From an uncultured Methylococcaceae bacterium (GTDB lineage Bacteria > Pseudomonadota > Gammaproteobacteria > Methylococcales > Methylomonadaceae), in the NCBI GenBank assembly GCA_903903765.1, contig CAIVAH010000237.1, positions 1 to 6,504 of the forward strand: DNA of 6,504 nucleotides, read 5' to 3'. The notes below the pieces were generated by a model. It was not told where the DNA came from, ran no database searches, and saw only the letters and a list, made by a program, of their open reading frames with translations. The stretch's first letter is position 1. Every line of letters begins with the position of its first letter. This document shows positions 1 to 6,333 of the stretch, piece after piece. The translations under genes were made by a program, and so were the position numbers.

Positions 1-2
1 AT

Positions 3-98
3 ACTAGCAACCCTATTATTAAACACAAAGCAGGATTATTAAATCTTGCTGAAGAACTTCAAAACGTCTCAAAAGCCTGCAAGATAATGGGCTTATCA
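3..98 (+). pseudogene. IS481-family transposase, N-terminal fragment (truncated)
   Basis: Frame 3 reads about 32 residues: NPIIKHKAGLLNLAEEL, then QNVSKACKIMGLS. From memory, this matches the start of IS481-family transposases (typically NPIIKHKxGLLNLAEELGNVSKACKVMG(V/F)SRDTFYRYQ), which is the N-terminal helix-turn-helix that binds the element ends. The match stops at the serine at 96-98. The expected RDTFYRYQ does not follow, and the frame runs through unrelated hydrophobic residues to a TGA at 144-146. No DDE catalytic domain is present. The start codon and left IS end lie before base 1. This is a dead remnant whose 3' side was lost, not a working element. The family call is from recalled consensus, not a search. 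Confidence 0.72.
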
Positions 99-247
99 TA
101 TTTGATCTTGTTAATACCGATACCTGTCTTTCAAAACAAAACATGAATCCAACGCTAGTTTTAAGTTATTTAGCAACGCATCCTGAACTATCTGCAACAC
201 CAGCCAGCCAATTAGTGATAGAGGCTTATCAGGCCAATTGTAAATAA
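99..247 (+). pseudogene. C-terminal remnant of a Rap1a/Tai-like small protein
   Basis: Frame 2, open from base 53 to the TAA at 245-247, ends in DLVNTDTCLSKQNMNPT, then LVLSYLATHPELSATPAS and QLVIEAYQANCK. The pattern of a cysteine, a short linker, LVxxYLxxHPE, PASxLVxxA and a C-terminal CK resembles the end of Rap1a/Tai-like proteins (usually ...CxP...LVxxYLxxHPExLHxPAxxLVxxAL...FPCK), small secreted proteins with disulfides. No start codon or signal peptide remains, because the upstream side is IS481 transposase sequence in another frame. The junction lies near 96-104 but cannot be placed exactly. The ATG at 143 would give only 34 residues and has no good ribosome binding site. The family call is an inference from a short stretch; that it is a broken gene end is more certain. 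Confidence 0.48.
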
Positions 248-258
248 ATAACTGAAAA

Positions 259-292
259 AAGTCATAACACTGTCATCAACTTGATTTATAGT
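259..292 (+). promoter_or_regulatory. Pho box and -10 element of the phoD promoter
   Basis: Two heptamers, AAGTCAT (259-265) and CTGTCAT (270-276), are separated by AACA, giving the 11-bp period of a PhoB binding site (consensus CTGTCAT-N4-CTGTCAT). The second is a perfect match and the first matches 5 of 7. A -10 hexamer TATAGT (287-292) begins exactly 10 nt after the box, the spacing seen in class II PhoB-activated promoters, where the box replaces the -35. Transcription would start near 299-301, leaving a leader of about 25 nt before the ATG at 325. Position, spacing and the phosphatase downstream all agree. PhoB control is inferred. Confidence 0.78.
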
Positions 293-324
293 TAAGCCTA
301 CTACAAGCAACAGAAGTTTTTACT

Positions 325-1932
325 ATGCAAAATGGCTATCAAAGGTCACGGCGTAAATTTCTAAAAACTGTTGGTATAGCAGCCACTTATAGCCCTCTGC
401 TCCTCACGGGATGTGGAATAAGAAAACTGCCCTCTTCGATAAGCTCCCCCTCTCTACAAAACCTCCCCCAAATAACTCACGGCATTCAAATAGGTGATGT
501 CATCACCGACAAAGCTATGATTTGGAGTCGCGCTGATCGTCCGAGTAAAATGTTATTAAAACTCAGCTTTACTAACGACTTTAGAGACGCCCATTTAATT
601 GAAGGGCCATTAGCCCTGCTAGAAACAGATTACACAGCTAAGATTGATTTAACACAATTACCCGCGGGCCAACCAGTTTTTGTTGAGGTGATGTTTCAAG
701 ATTTAATTAATCCTGAGCTGATCAGTGCTAGTACTCATGGACAATTTAAAACAGCTCCTGATTCAGCCCAAAATATCAGGTTCTTATGGTCAGGCGATAC
801 GTGTGGCCAAGGTTGGGGTATTAATCCTGATATAGGCGGCATGAAAATCTATGAAACCATGCGTAGCACTCAACCCGATTTTTTTATTCATTGTGGCGAT
901 AATATCTACGCCGATAGCCCCATTATGCCCCAAGTCGTTACAGAAACGGGTGAAGTCTGGCATAACTTGGTTACTCCAGAAGTGTCAAAAGCCGCAGAGA
1001 CCCTGTCTGAATTTCGCGGCCGTTATAAGTACAATTTATTGGATGATAATTTACGCCGCTTTAATGCAGTAGTCCCCGCTATTTGGCTTTGGGATGATCA
1101 CGAAGTAACCAATAATTGGTCTCCTACTAAAGACTTAATGTCTGATAAGCGCTATACCGAAAAAAACATCAATACGCTAATTTCAAACGGCACAAAAGCC
1201 GCAATGGAATATGCCCCCATGCGTTACTTTACCCACAAAGATAATCAACGTATTTATAGACAATGCGCTTACGGGCCATTATTGGATGTTTTTGTTTTAG
1301 ATATGCGCTCTTACCGTGCTGGCAATAGTTTTAATCGCCAATCTCAAACTGGGCCTGATACAGATTATCTAGGACAAGAACAATTACAGTGGTTAAAAAC
1401 TGCATTAAAAAACTCTAAAGCGGTTTGGAAAGTCATTGCAGCAGATTTATCGTTAGGCTTACAAATTGGTGATGGCGTAGATGAGCAAAATAGACCCCGC
1501 TTTGAGAATCTAGCAAATGGCGATGGACCGCCATTAGGCCGTGAATTTGAAATTGCCGAATTACTTAGTTTTATTAAACAAGAAAACATTAATAATCTGG
1601 TTTGGTTTACCGCCGAAGTGCATTACTGTGCGGCACTGCATTACGAACCTAAGCATGCGACTTTTAAAGAGTTCTCACCATTCTGGGAGTTTATTTCTGG
1701 CCCATTAAACGCAGGTAGTTTTGGCACGCATGCCTTAGACAATACCTTTGGCCCACAAATCATCTTTGAAAAACCGTCACCCACACCCAACTTGTCACCT
1801 TTATCGGGTCTGCAATATTTTGGGCAAGTGGATATTAATAGTCAGGATCAGTCGATGACGGTTGCCTTAAAAGATATGAAAGGCGACACTCTATTTACCC
1901 AATTACTTAAACCACATAATGATGTTATTTAA
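325..1932 (+). CDS. phoD: PhoD-family alkaline phosphatase/phosphodiesterase, Tat-exported lipoprotein
   Basis: Metal-dependent phosphoesterase that releases phosphate from organic esters at the cell envelope. The N-terminus has a twin-arginine motif SRRKFLK (residues 8-14), a hydrophobic stretch and a lipobox LTGC (cysteine 30), predicting folded Tat export and lipid anchoring. Glycine at +2 is not an inner-membrane retention signal. Residues about 50-145 fit the PhoD N-terminal beta domain (ITHGIQIGDV). The metallophosphatase core follows: SGDTCGQGWG (157-166), HCGDNIYAD (189-197, metal residues D192 and Y195), WDDHEVTNNW (256-265) and WFTAEVHY (427-434). The last has TAEVHY where many relatives have TGDVHY; this may be a subfamily trait. 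C160 could correspond to the iron-binding cysteine of Bacillus PhoD, but I cannot align it here. The length of 535 aa is normal. The start is fixed by the Tat signal, an AGAAG site 8 nt upstream and the Pho promoter. Phosphatase versus phosphodiesterase specificity is open. Confidence 0.93.
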   Translation: MQNGYQRSRRKFLKTVGIAATYSPLLLTGCGIRKLPSSISSPSLQNLPQITHGIQIGDVITDKAMIWSRADRPSKMLLKLSFTNDFRDAHLIEGPLALLETDYTAKIDLTQLPAGQPVFVEVMFQDLINPELISASTHGQFKTAPDSAQNIRFLWSGDTCGQGWGINPDIGGMKIYETMRSTQPDFFIHCGDNIYADSPIMPQVVTETGEVWHNLVTPEVSKAAETLSEFRGRYKYNLLDDNLRRFNAVVPAIWLWDDHEVTNNWSPTKDLMSDKRYTEKNINTLISNGTKAAMEYAPMRYFTHKDNQRIYRQCAYGPLLDVFVLDMRSYRAGNSFNRQSQTGPDTDYLGQEQLQWLKTALKNSKAVWKVIAADLSLGLQIGDGVDEQNRPRFENLANGDGPPLGREFEIAELLSFIKQENINNLVWFTAEVHYCAALHYEPKHATFKEFSPFWEFISGPLNAGSFGTHALDNTFGPQIIFEKPSPTPNLSPLSGLQYFGQVDINSQDQSMTVALKDMKGDTLFTQLLKPHNDVI

Positions 1933-2021
1933 AACCAAACCTAGGAGGCAACAAGCACAAAATTAATCTAAATATTTCGACGAATGCTTAAAAAAACTGT
2001 CTGATTGTTAACCTAATAACT

Positions 2022-2026
2022 GGGAG
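2022..2026 (+). promoter_or_regulatory. Ribosome binding site of phoH
   Basis: GGGAG sits 7 nt before the ATG at 2034 and decides that start over a second in-frame ATG (codon 7, base 2052). The 101-bp gap between phoD and phoH shows no convincing sigma70 promoter. It contains one isolated Pho-like heptamer, CTGTCTG at 1997-2003, with no partner at the 11-bp period on either side. Confidence 0.7.
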
Positions 2027-2033
2027 TAAACGC

Positions 2034-2786
2034 ATGTCTAAGAGAGCTGCAATGAAAACCTCTGAAAGAGAATTATCTTTTCGCAGAAGAGATAGTCGCA
2101 AAACGGCAAAAAATGATGAATTTGAATTGCTAGATATTGTCGACCTCGTTGTAGAAAGAAAAGCGACCAGTCCGCTTCAAGCGCTTACCAAAGCGCAAGG
2201 TGAATATATCAATGCCATACTTGATAACACCATTACTTTTGGTATTGGTCCAGCAGGAACGGGTAAAAGTTATGTGGTTGCGGGCCTTGCGGCTGATATG
2301 CTTAAAGAGAAGAAGATTGAACGGATTATTCTTAGCAGACCCGGCGTTGAAGCAGGCGAAAAGTTCGGATTTATTCCAGGCGAACTTGATGAAAAATATG
2401 CGCCTTATATTGAACCCTTCAGAGATATATTTAATGAACGACTTGGCCGATCCCAAGTTGACTATTTAATCAAACACAAACGCATTTGCGCAATGCCCCT
2501 AGCCTTTATGCGTGGACGTACTTTTAAAAATTGCTGGGCTATTTTAGATGAAGCCCAAAACACCACCCCCAACCAAATGAAATTGTTTTTAACGCGAATC
2601 GGCGAGAACTGTAAGGTGATTATCGACGGTGATATTGAGCAAAAAGATATCACAACGCAATCTGGTTTATCTGATGCCGTTAAAAGACTGCAGCACACCC
2701 GCAAAGTAGGTATAGTTGAATTTAGTGTCGATGATGTCGTAAGATCTGGTATTGTGAGAGATATTATTAAAGCCTACGCAAATTAA
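2034..2786 (+). CDS. phoH: PhoH-family P-loop ATPase
   Basis: Cytoplasmic ATPase of the PhoH family, related to the helicase superfamily 1 core; E. coli phoH is a PhoB-regulated phosphate-starvation gene, but the molecular role is still poorly defined (RNA-related functions are proposed). Visible motifs: a basic, probably disordered N-terminus (residues 1-25, rich in R and K); Walker A GPAGTGKS (72-79); a conserved stretch IILSRPGVEAGEKFGFIPG (98-116, E. coli: IIVTRPVLQADEDLGFLPG); MRGRTFKN (159-166); Walker B AILDEAQN (169-176); LFLTRIGEN (184-192) and VIIDGD (195-200) as the sensor region; and SGLSDA (210-215). The 250 aa cover the whole ATPase domain with no N-terminal PIN domain, so this is the PhoH type, not PhoH2. 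No ybeY/ybeX neighbours are present, which argues against the PhoL (YbeZ) subtype. It follows phoD on the same strand and could share the Pho response by read-through. Confidence 0.93.
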   Translation: MSKRAAMKTSERELSFRRRDSRKTAKNDEFELLDIVDLVVERKATSPLQALTKAQGEYINAILDNTITFGIGPAGTGKSYVVAGLAADMLKEKKIERIILSRPGVEAGEKFGFIPGELDEKYAPYIEPFRDIFNERLGRSQVDYLIKHKRICAMPLAFMRGRTFKNCWAILDEAQNTTPNQMKLFLTRIGENCKVIIDGDIEQKDITTQSGLSDAVKRLQHTRKVGIVEFSVDDVVRSGIVRDIIKAYAN

Positions 2787-2803
2787 TTTAGTAAACTGCT
2801 TAT

Positions 2804-2832
2804 TTTAAAAACTCAGCCTATTCAGTTAAAAT
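2804..2832 (+). promoter_or_regulatory. Candidate sigma70 promoter for the pirin-rep pair
   Basis: TTTAAA (2804-2809) as a weak -35 and TAAAAT (2827-2832, 5 of 6 matches) as -10 are separated by 17 nt in the 72-bp gap after phoH. The gap is very AT-rich, so chance matches are likely. Position is the main support. Confidence 0.3.
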
Positions 2833-2858
2833 GTATCCCCTAAAATTAAAGGATAAAC

Positions 2859-3722
2859 ATGGTCAATCGCACACTTCATCAAACCATTCGGTCTATTCGT
2901 ACCTCCGATGGTGGTGGTGTTAAACTGCGGCGTAGTCTTGGACAAACTCAAACTGCAACGCATAGACTTGACCCATTTTTAATGCTAGATGAGTTTTCTT
3001 CTACAAATGCGGATGATTACATAGCGGGTTTTCCTGATCATCCGCATCGAGGCTTTGAAACTATTACTTATATGCTGGATGGCCACCTGTTGCATGAAGA
3101 TCATTTAGGCAATAAAGGTGACTTAAAAAGTGGTGGTGCACAATGGATGAAAGCGGGACGAGGCATTATCCATTCTGAAATGCCTCAACAAGAAAGTGGT
3201 CGAATGCGTGGTTTTCAGCTCTGGATTAACCTCCCCGCAAAAGATAAATTGCAGCCAGCTAGTTATCAAGATGTGCAAGCAGAAGAAACACCCATTATTA
3301 CACTAGCAACTGGTGGTACCGTTAAAGTGATTGCAGGAACCGCTGAAATTGCCGGTGAATCTATCAGTGGCCCGATTCAAGGCATAAGTACCGGTGCAGT
3401 ATTTCTGGATGTGCGTTTACCCGCAAATGGGCAATTTAAACTTCCTTTAAATGTTAGCCATAATGCTTTTGTTTACCCTTTTGAAGGTGAAGTTATGATC
3501 ATCTCAGAAAATAACAGACAAACTTTAGCAGCACAAGCACTGGGGGTCTTATCAATCGGTGACTCTCTAGAAATTTGCGCCGGAACACAAGCAGCCGCTT
3601 TTATTTTATTATCCGCGCAGCCCATTGGCGAACCCATTGTTCAATACGGCCCATTTGTCATGAATACTTCGGCAGAAATTGAGCAAGCACTCTTAGATTA
3701 TAAAACGGGGCAGTTGGTCTAA
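2859..3722 (+). CDS. Pirin-family protein (bicupin metal protein, possible quercetin 2,3-dioxygenase)
   Basis: Pirin-family bicupin. The N-terminal cupin carries the full metal site: HPHRGFET (61-68) supplies H61 and H63, and GRGIIHSEMP (100-109) supplies H105 and E107, the same set and spacing as H56, H58, H101 and E103 of human pirin. TSDGGGVKLRRSLG near the start and DPFLMLDEF (38-46) are also family hallmarks. The second cupin (about 175-255) lacks a matching metal set, as is usual, and the C-terminus ends in the typical GPFVMNTSAEIEQALLDY. At 287 aa the length is normal. Human pirin and E. coli YhhW have quercetinase activity; the natural bacterial substrate is unknown, and some pirins bind metabolic enzymes or act as redox sensors. 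AAAGGA (2848-2853) lies 5 nt before the ATG. Its stop is 3 bp before rep, so the two probably share a transcript. Confidence 0.93.
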   Translation: MVNRTLHQTIRSIRTSDGGGVKLRRSLGQTQTATHRLDPFLMLDEFSSTNADDYIAGFPDHPHRGFETITYMLDGHLLHEDHLGNKGDLKSGGAQWMKAGRGIIHSEMPQQESGRMRGFQLWINLPAKDKLQPASYQDVQAEETPIITLATGGTVKVIAGTAEIAGESISGPIQGISTGAVFLDVRLPANGQFKLPLNVSHNAFVYPFEGEVMIISENNRQTLAAQALGVLSIGDSLEICAGTQAAAFILLSAQPIGEPIVQYGPFVMNTSAEIEQALLDYKTGQLV

Positions 3723-3725
3723 GAA

Positions 3726-5729
3726 ATGGCTAAACTCAACCCTGAACAACTTGTGGCTGTAAAAGCCATCGATCACCCATTATTAGTGTTAGCAGGTGCA
3801 GGTAGTGGCAAAACGCGCGTAATTACCGAAAAAATCGCTTATCTAGTTAAACAAGGCCTACCTGCCCGCCATATCGCGGCAGTGACTTTTACTAATAAAG
3901 CCGCACGAGAAATGAAGAGTCGAGTCTCTAAATTACTTGATGCCTCTGAAACGCGTGGCTTAAGAGTTTCGACCTTTCACTCTTTAGGTTTAGATATTTT
4001 AAGAAAAGAATATAAGACCTTAGCTTATAAAGCCGCTATTACTTTATTTGATGAACAAGACAAACTCACTCTGTTAAAAAATCTGATTAATTACGGCGCA
4101 AAAGACTGCGAGCTTGATCAAGTTGATCGTTATGCCTTACAAATTGGGCAATGGAAAAATGCCTTTATCACTCCAGAACAAGCCATCAGTCTTGCAACCC
4201 AAGAACAGTATGCCAGTGCCATACTTTATGAAGAATATACCCGCAGTTTAAAAGCCTATAACGCGGTAGATTTTGATGATTTGATTTTATTACCCGTATT
4301 GTTATTTCAACAACACCCACACATTTTAGAAAAGTGGCAAAACAAAATCCGTTATTTATTAGTGGATGAATATCAAGACACCAATATTACCCAATATCAA
4401 CTCGTTAAACTGATTGCAGGTAAATTGGGTAAATTTACCGTTGTGGGTGATGATGATCAATCTATTTACGCATGGCGTGGTGCACAACCTGAAAACTTAG
4501 CGCAATTACAAAAAGATTTCTCGCGCTTACAAGTAGTTAAATTAGAACAAAACTATCGCTCAACCGGTCGTATTCTTAAAGTCGCTAACCATTTAATTGC
4601 TAATAATCCCCATACTTTTGAAAAACGTTTGTGGAGTGAATTGGGCTATGGTGATCCACTAAAAGTATTAAGCCATAAGAACGATCAAATTGAAGCACAA
4701 CAAATTGTCTCCGAGATCGTGCATCATAAATTTAAAACTGCTGGGCGTTATCAAGATTACGCCATCTTATACCGAGGGAATCATCAGTCACGCTTATTTG
4801 AACAAAGCTTAAGAGAAAATAATATCCCTTATTTAATCAGTGGCAGTACCTCATTTTTTGCCTATTCTGAGGTTAAAGATGTGTTGGCCTATCTGCGTTT
4901 ATTTGTTAATCCTGATGATGATGCCGCGTATTTAAGGGTTATTAATACACCTAGAAGAGAAATTGGCCCAACTACTTTAGAAAAGTTAGGTAGTTATGCT
5001 AATGAACGCCATATCAGTTTATTTGCCGCGAGTTCTGAGTTTGGCTTAAGCCAAAAGCTTTCTGAAAAATCTATCCAGCGTTTGCATAAATTTAAAGACC
5101 TTTTAACACAGACTGCACAACAAATTGAGCATGGCGATACTTTTGCCGTTATTGAACAATTTATTAGTCAAATTGACTATGAATCATTTTTGAGAGAGGA
5201 CAGTAAGTCTAAAGAAGCCGCCGACCGAAAACTTAAGAATGTCAATGATCTCATTGAATGGCTAAAACGCATTGCAGATAAAGAAACCACTGAGCAAAAA
5301 CCTTTAGCAGAAATTGTCGCCAAAATTCTGCTGATGGATATTATGGAAAGAAACCAAGAAGAAGAAATAAGCGAACAAGTCAGCTTAATGACCTTACATG
5401 CTGCCAAAGGCCTAGAGTTTCCGCATGTATTTTTAATAGGTATTGAAGAGAATATTCTGCCGCATCAAAGTAGCATTGATAGTGACAATATTGAAGAAGA
5501 GCGTCGCTTAGCTTACGTGGGTATTACGCGAGCACACCGCACTTGTACTTTTAGTTATTGTACACATAGAAAACGCTATGGTGAAATTACTGAATGCGAA
5601 CCGAGTCGATTTTTAAATGAACTTCCTGCAGAAGATTTAGAATGGATTAACAAAAATCAACTTTCCCCAGAAGTCATTAAAGAACGCGGCAAAGCAAATC
5701 TGGCTAACTTAAAATCAATGCTATCTTAA
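3726..5729 (+). CDS. rep: ATP-dependent DNA helicase Rep
   Basis: Superfamily 1A 3'-5' DNA helicase that helps the replisome pass protein roadblocks and takes part in replication restart. All motifs are present: Q motif LNPEQ (4-8), Walker A AGAGSGKT (23-30), Ia TFTNKAA (54-60), Ib STFHSLG (82-88), II LVDEYQDT (212-219), III VVGDDDQSIYAWRGA (239-253), IV LEQNYRS (273-279), V TLHAAKGLEF (556-565) and VI EERRLAYVGITRA (591-603). Rep-specific stretches such as LANNPHxFEKRL-like 291-301, GNHQSR (351-356) and LPHQSSID (578-585) make it Rep rather than UvrD or PcrA. The length is 667 aa against 673 in E. coli. The C-terminus stops at LANLKSMLS, a few residues short of the basic tail (AAKRGK) of E. 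coli Rep, whose last roughly 33 residues bind DnaB. The ATG is 3 bp after the pirin stop with only a weak ribosome binding site, so translational coupling is plausible. The start matches E. coli MRLNP. Confidence 0.97.
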   Translation: MAKLNPEQLVAVKAIDHPLLVLAGAGSGKTRVITEKIAYLVKQGLPARHIAAVTFTNKAAREMKSRVSKLLDASETRGLRVSTFHSLGLDILRKEYKTLAYKAAITLFDEQDKLTLLKNLINYGAKDCELDQVDRYALQIGQWKNAFITPEQAISLATQEQYASAILYEEYTRSLKAYNAVDFDDLILLPVLLFQQHPHILEKWQNKIRYLLVDEYQDTNITQYQLVKLIAGKLGKFTVVGDDDQSIYAWRGAQPENLAQLQKDFSRLQVVKLEQNYRSTGRILKVANHLIANNPHTFEKRLWSELGYGDPLKVLSHKNDQIEAQQIVSEIVHHKFKTAGRYQDYAILYRGNHQSRLFEQSLRENNIPYLISGSTSFFAYSEVKDVLAYLRLFVNPDDDAAYLRVINTPRREIGPTTLEKLGSYANERHISLFAASSEFGLSQKLSEKSIQRLHKFKDLLTQTAQQIEHGDTFAVIEQFISQIDYESFLREDSKSKEAADRKLKNVNDLIEWLKRIADKETTEQKPLAEIVAKILLMDIMERNQEEEISEQVSLMTLHAAKGLEFPHVFLIGIEENILPHQSSIDSDNIEEERRLAYVGITRAHRTCTFSYCTHRKRYGEITECEPSRFLNELPAEDLEWINKNQLSPEVIKERGKANLANLKSMLS

Positions 5730-5750
5730 ACATTTACTTAGATATTAAGT

Positions 5751-5781
5751 TTGACCGCTTCAGAAGAATGTATGGTATTTT
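5751..5781 (+). promoter_or_regulatory. Candidate promoter of the small lipoprotein gene
   Basis: TTGACC (5751-5756, 5 of 6 matches to -35) is followed after 19 nt by TATTTT (5776-5781), preceded by TGG to make an extended -10 (TGGTATTTT). The spacer is long, but an extended -10 tolerates this. It lies just after rep, and a start near 5788 would leave a leader of about 30 nt. The leader includes a 12-bp palindrome. Confidence 0.38.
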
Positions 5782-5798
5782 GTTTATTAATGCCAATT

Positions 5799-5810
5799 AA
5801 CCTTAAGGTT
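5799..5810. repeat. Perfect 12-bp palindrome AACCTTAAGGTT over the lipoprotein ribosome binding site
   Basis: AACCTTAAGGTT equals its own reverse complement over all 12 bases; symmetry stops at 5798/5811. Its right half holds AAGG (5805-5808), the only Shine-Dalgarno-like sequence before the ATG at 5820 (11 nt away). As DNA it could bind a dimeric regulator. As RNA it has no loop, so it would pair between molecules rather than fold on itself. It may also be chance in AT-rich DNA. Confidence 0.5.
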
Positions 5811-5819
5811 CGTCAATAG

Positions 5820-6206
5820 ATGAATAAATTAACCATTCTACTCTATTGTGTCGTCACACTAGATGGTTGCACGCAGGGCTTAAATCATAACGGTATCGAT
5901 GAATCTCACGATTATTTTCAAGATGCTTCTAGTTGCGGTGAATCTAGTCAACAATTTCAAACCATAAATGTACCCAGTGGGGTATCTCAAACGACTATAC
6001 AAATGCCTATCGGTTTAGATAGAAATAAATATATAGACTGTATGAAACAAAAAAACTGGGATGCGTTACCTGCCAAAACATTTGAAATAGAAAGCGTCGA
6101 CGCACACTGCAACAAACTAAGCCAGGAAAACCCAGAATCCCCAAAAAGCCATGCAGATTGTATTGAGCAAAATAAACTCAATATTGAGGTTTTACCTAAC
6201 CAATAA
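5820..6206 (+). CDS. Small cysteine-rich putative lipoprotein, function unknown
   Basis: I do not recognise this 128-aa protein. It begins MNKL, then a short hydrophobic run TILLYCVVTL (5-14), and LDGC (14-17), an acceptable lipobox with C17 as the lipid-bearing residue; D at -2 is unusual. The mature part is polar, with four cysteines (39, 74, 97, 114) that could form two disulfides in the periplasm. Two segments look alike: YIDCMKQKNW...LP (71-84) and HADCIEQNKL...LP (111-126), suggesting a duplicated Cys motif. The first resembles the YxxCMxxxGW-type motif of many small gammaproteobacterial envelope proteins. It starts 90 bp after rep with its own possible promoter and a weak AAGG site. 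The next gene is convergent, so it is probably monocistronic. Against it: a short hydrophobic core and poor ribosome binding site; for it: signal-like N-terminus, paired cysteines and a clean open frame. Confidence 0.66.
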   Translation: MNKLTILLYCVVTLDGCTQGLNHNGIDESHDYFQDASSCGESSQQFQTINVPSGVSQTTIQMPIGLDRNKYIDCMKQKNWDALPAKTFEIESVDAHCNKLSQENPESPKSHADCIEQNKLNIEVLPNQ

Positions 6207-6333
6207 CCATTAAATTAAGTTATTTAATAGCGCCTGTTTGTTGGGATTATTTTTATGGACATAAACTCAACTGAATTTCATTTTGCTAAATAATATGCAA
6301 TCCGGAGTTTAGTAATGAATAATATCTGAGGAA

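Noticed and set aside
113..142. Frame 2 DTCLSKQN looks a little like the DTFYRYQN that follows MGxSR in IS481 transposases, hinting that the IS might continue after a small insertion.
   Set aside because: Only four of eight residues agree, the frame differs, and what follows (LVLSYLATHPE...) has no IS481 character. It fits the other gene end better.
851..1072. Plus-strand 73-codon frame inside phoD, and a similar 89-codon frame at 2200-2469 inside phoH.
   Set aside because: Both overlap conserved motifs of the real genes in another frame and have no recognisable protein features.
1365..1589. Minus-strand open frame of 74 codons inside phoD; the same holds for others at 2130-2456, 2462-2704, 5177-5407 and 5987-6181.
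   Set aside because: Each lies wholly opposite a better-supported gene and shows no domain, signal or ribosome binding site. They are shadows.
1943..1948. A perfect AGGAGG Shine-Dalgarno sequence between phoD and phoH.
   Set aside because: No start codon lies 5-12 nt downstream. The next ATG (1984) is about 35 nt away and gives only MLKKTV before a stop.
1997..2014. A second Pho box before phoH starting at CTGTCTG.
   Set aside because: The partner heptamers 11 bp up and down (GCTTAAA, TTAACCT) do not match the consensus, so only an isolated half-site is present.
5726..5750. CTTAA ... TTAAG inverted repeat after rep, considered as a terminator.
   Set aside because: AT-only 5-bp arms with a long loop and no T run; too weak to call.
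6255..6293. Short plus-strand frame MDINSTEFHFAK in the convergent spacer.
   Set aside because: Twelve codons, no ribosome binding site and no known peptide pattern.
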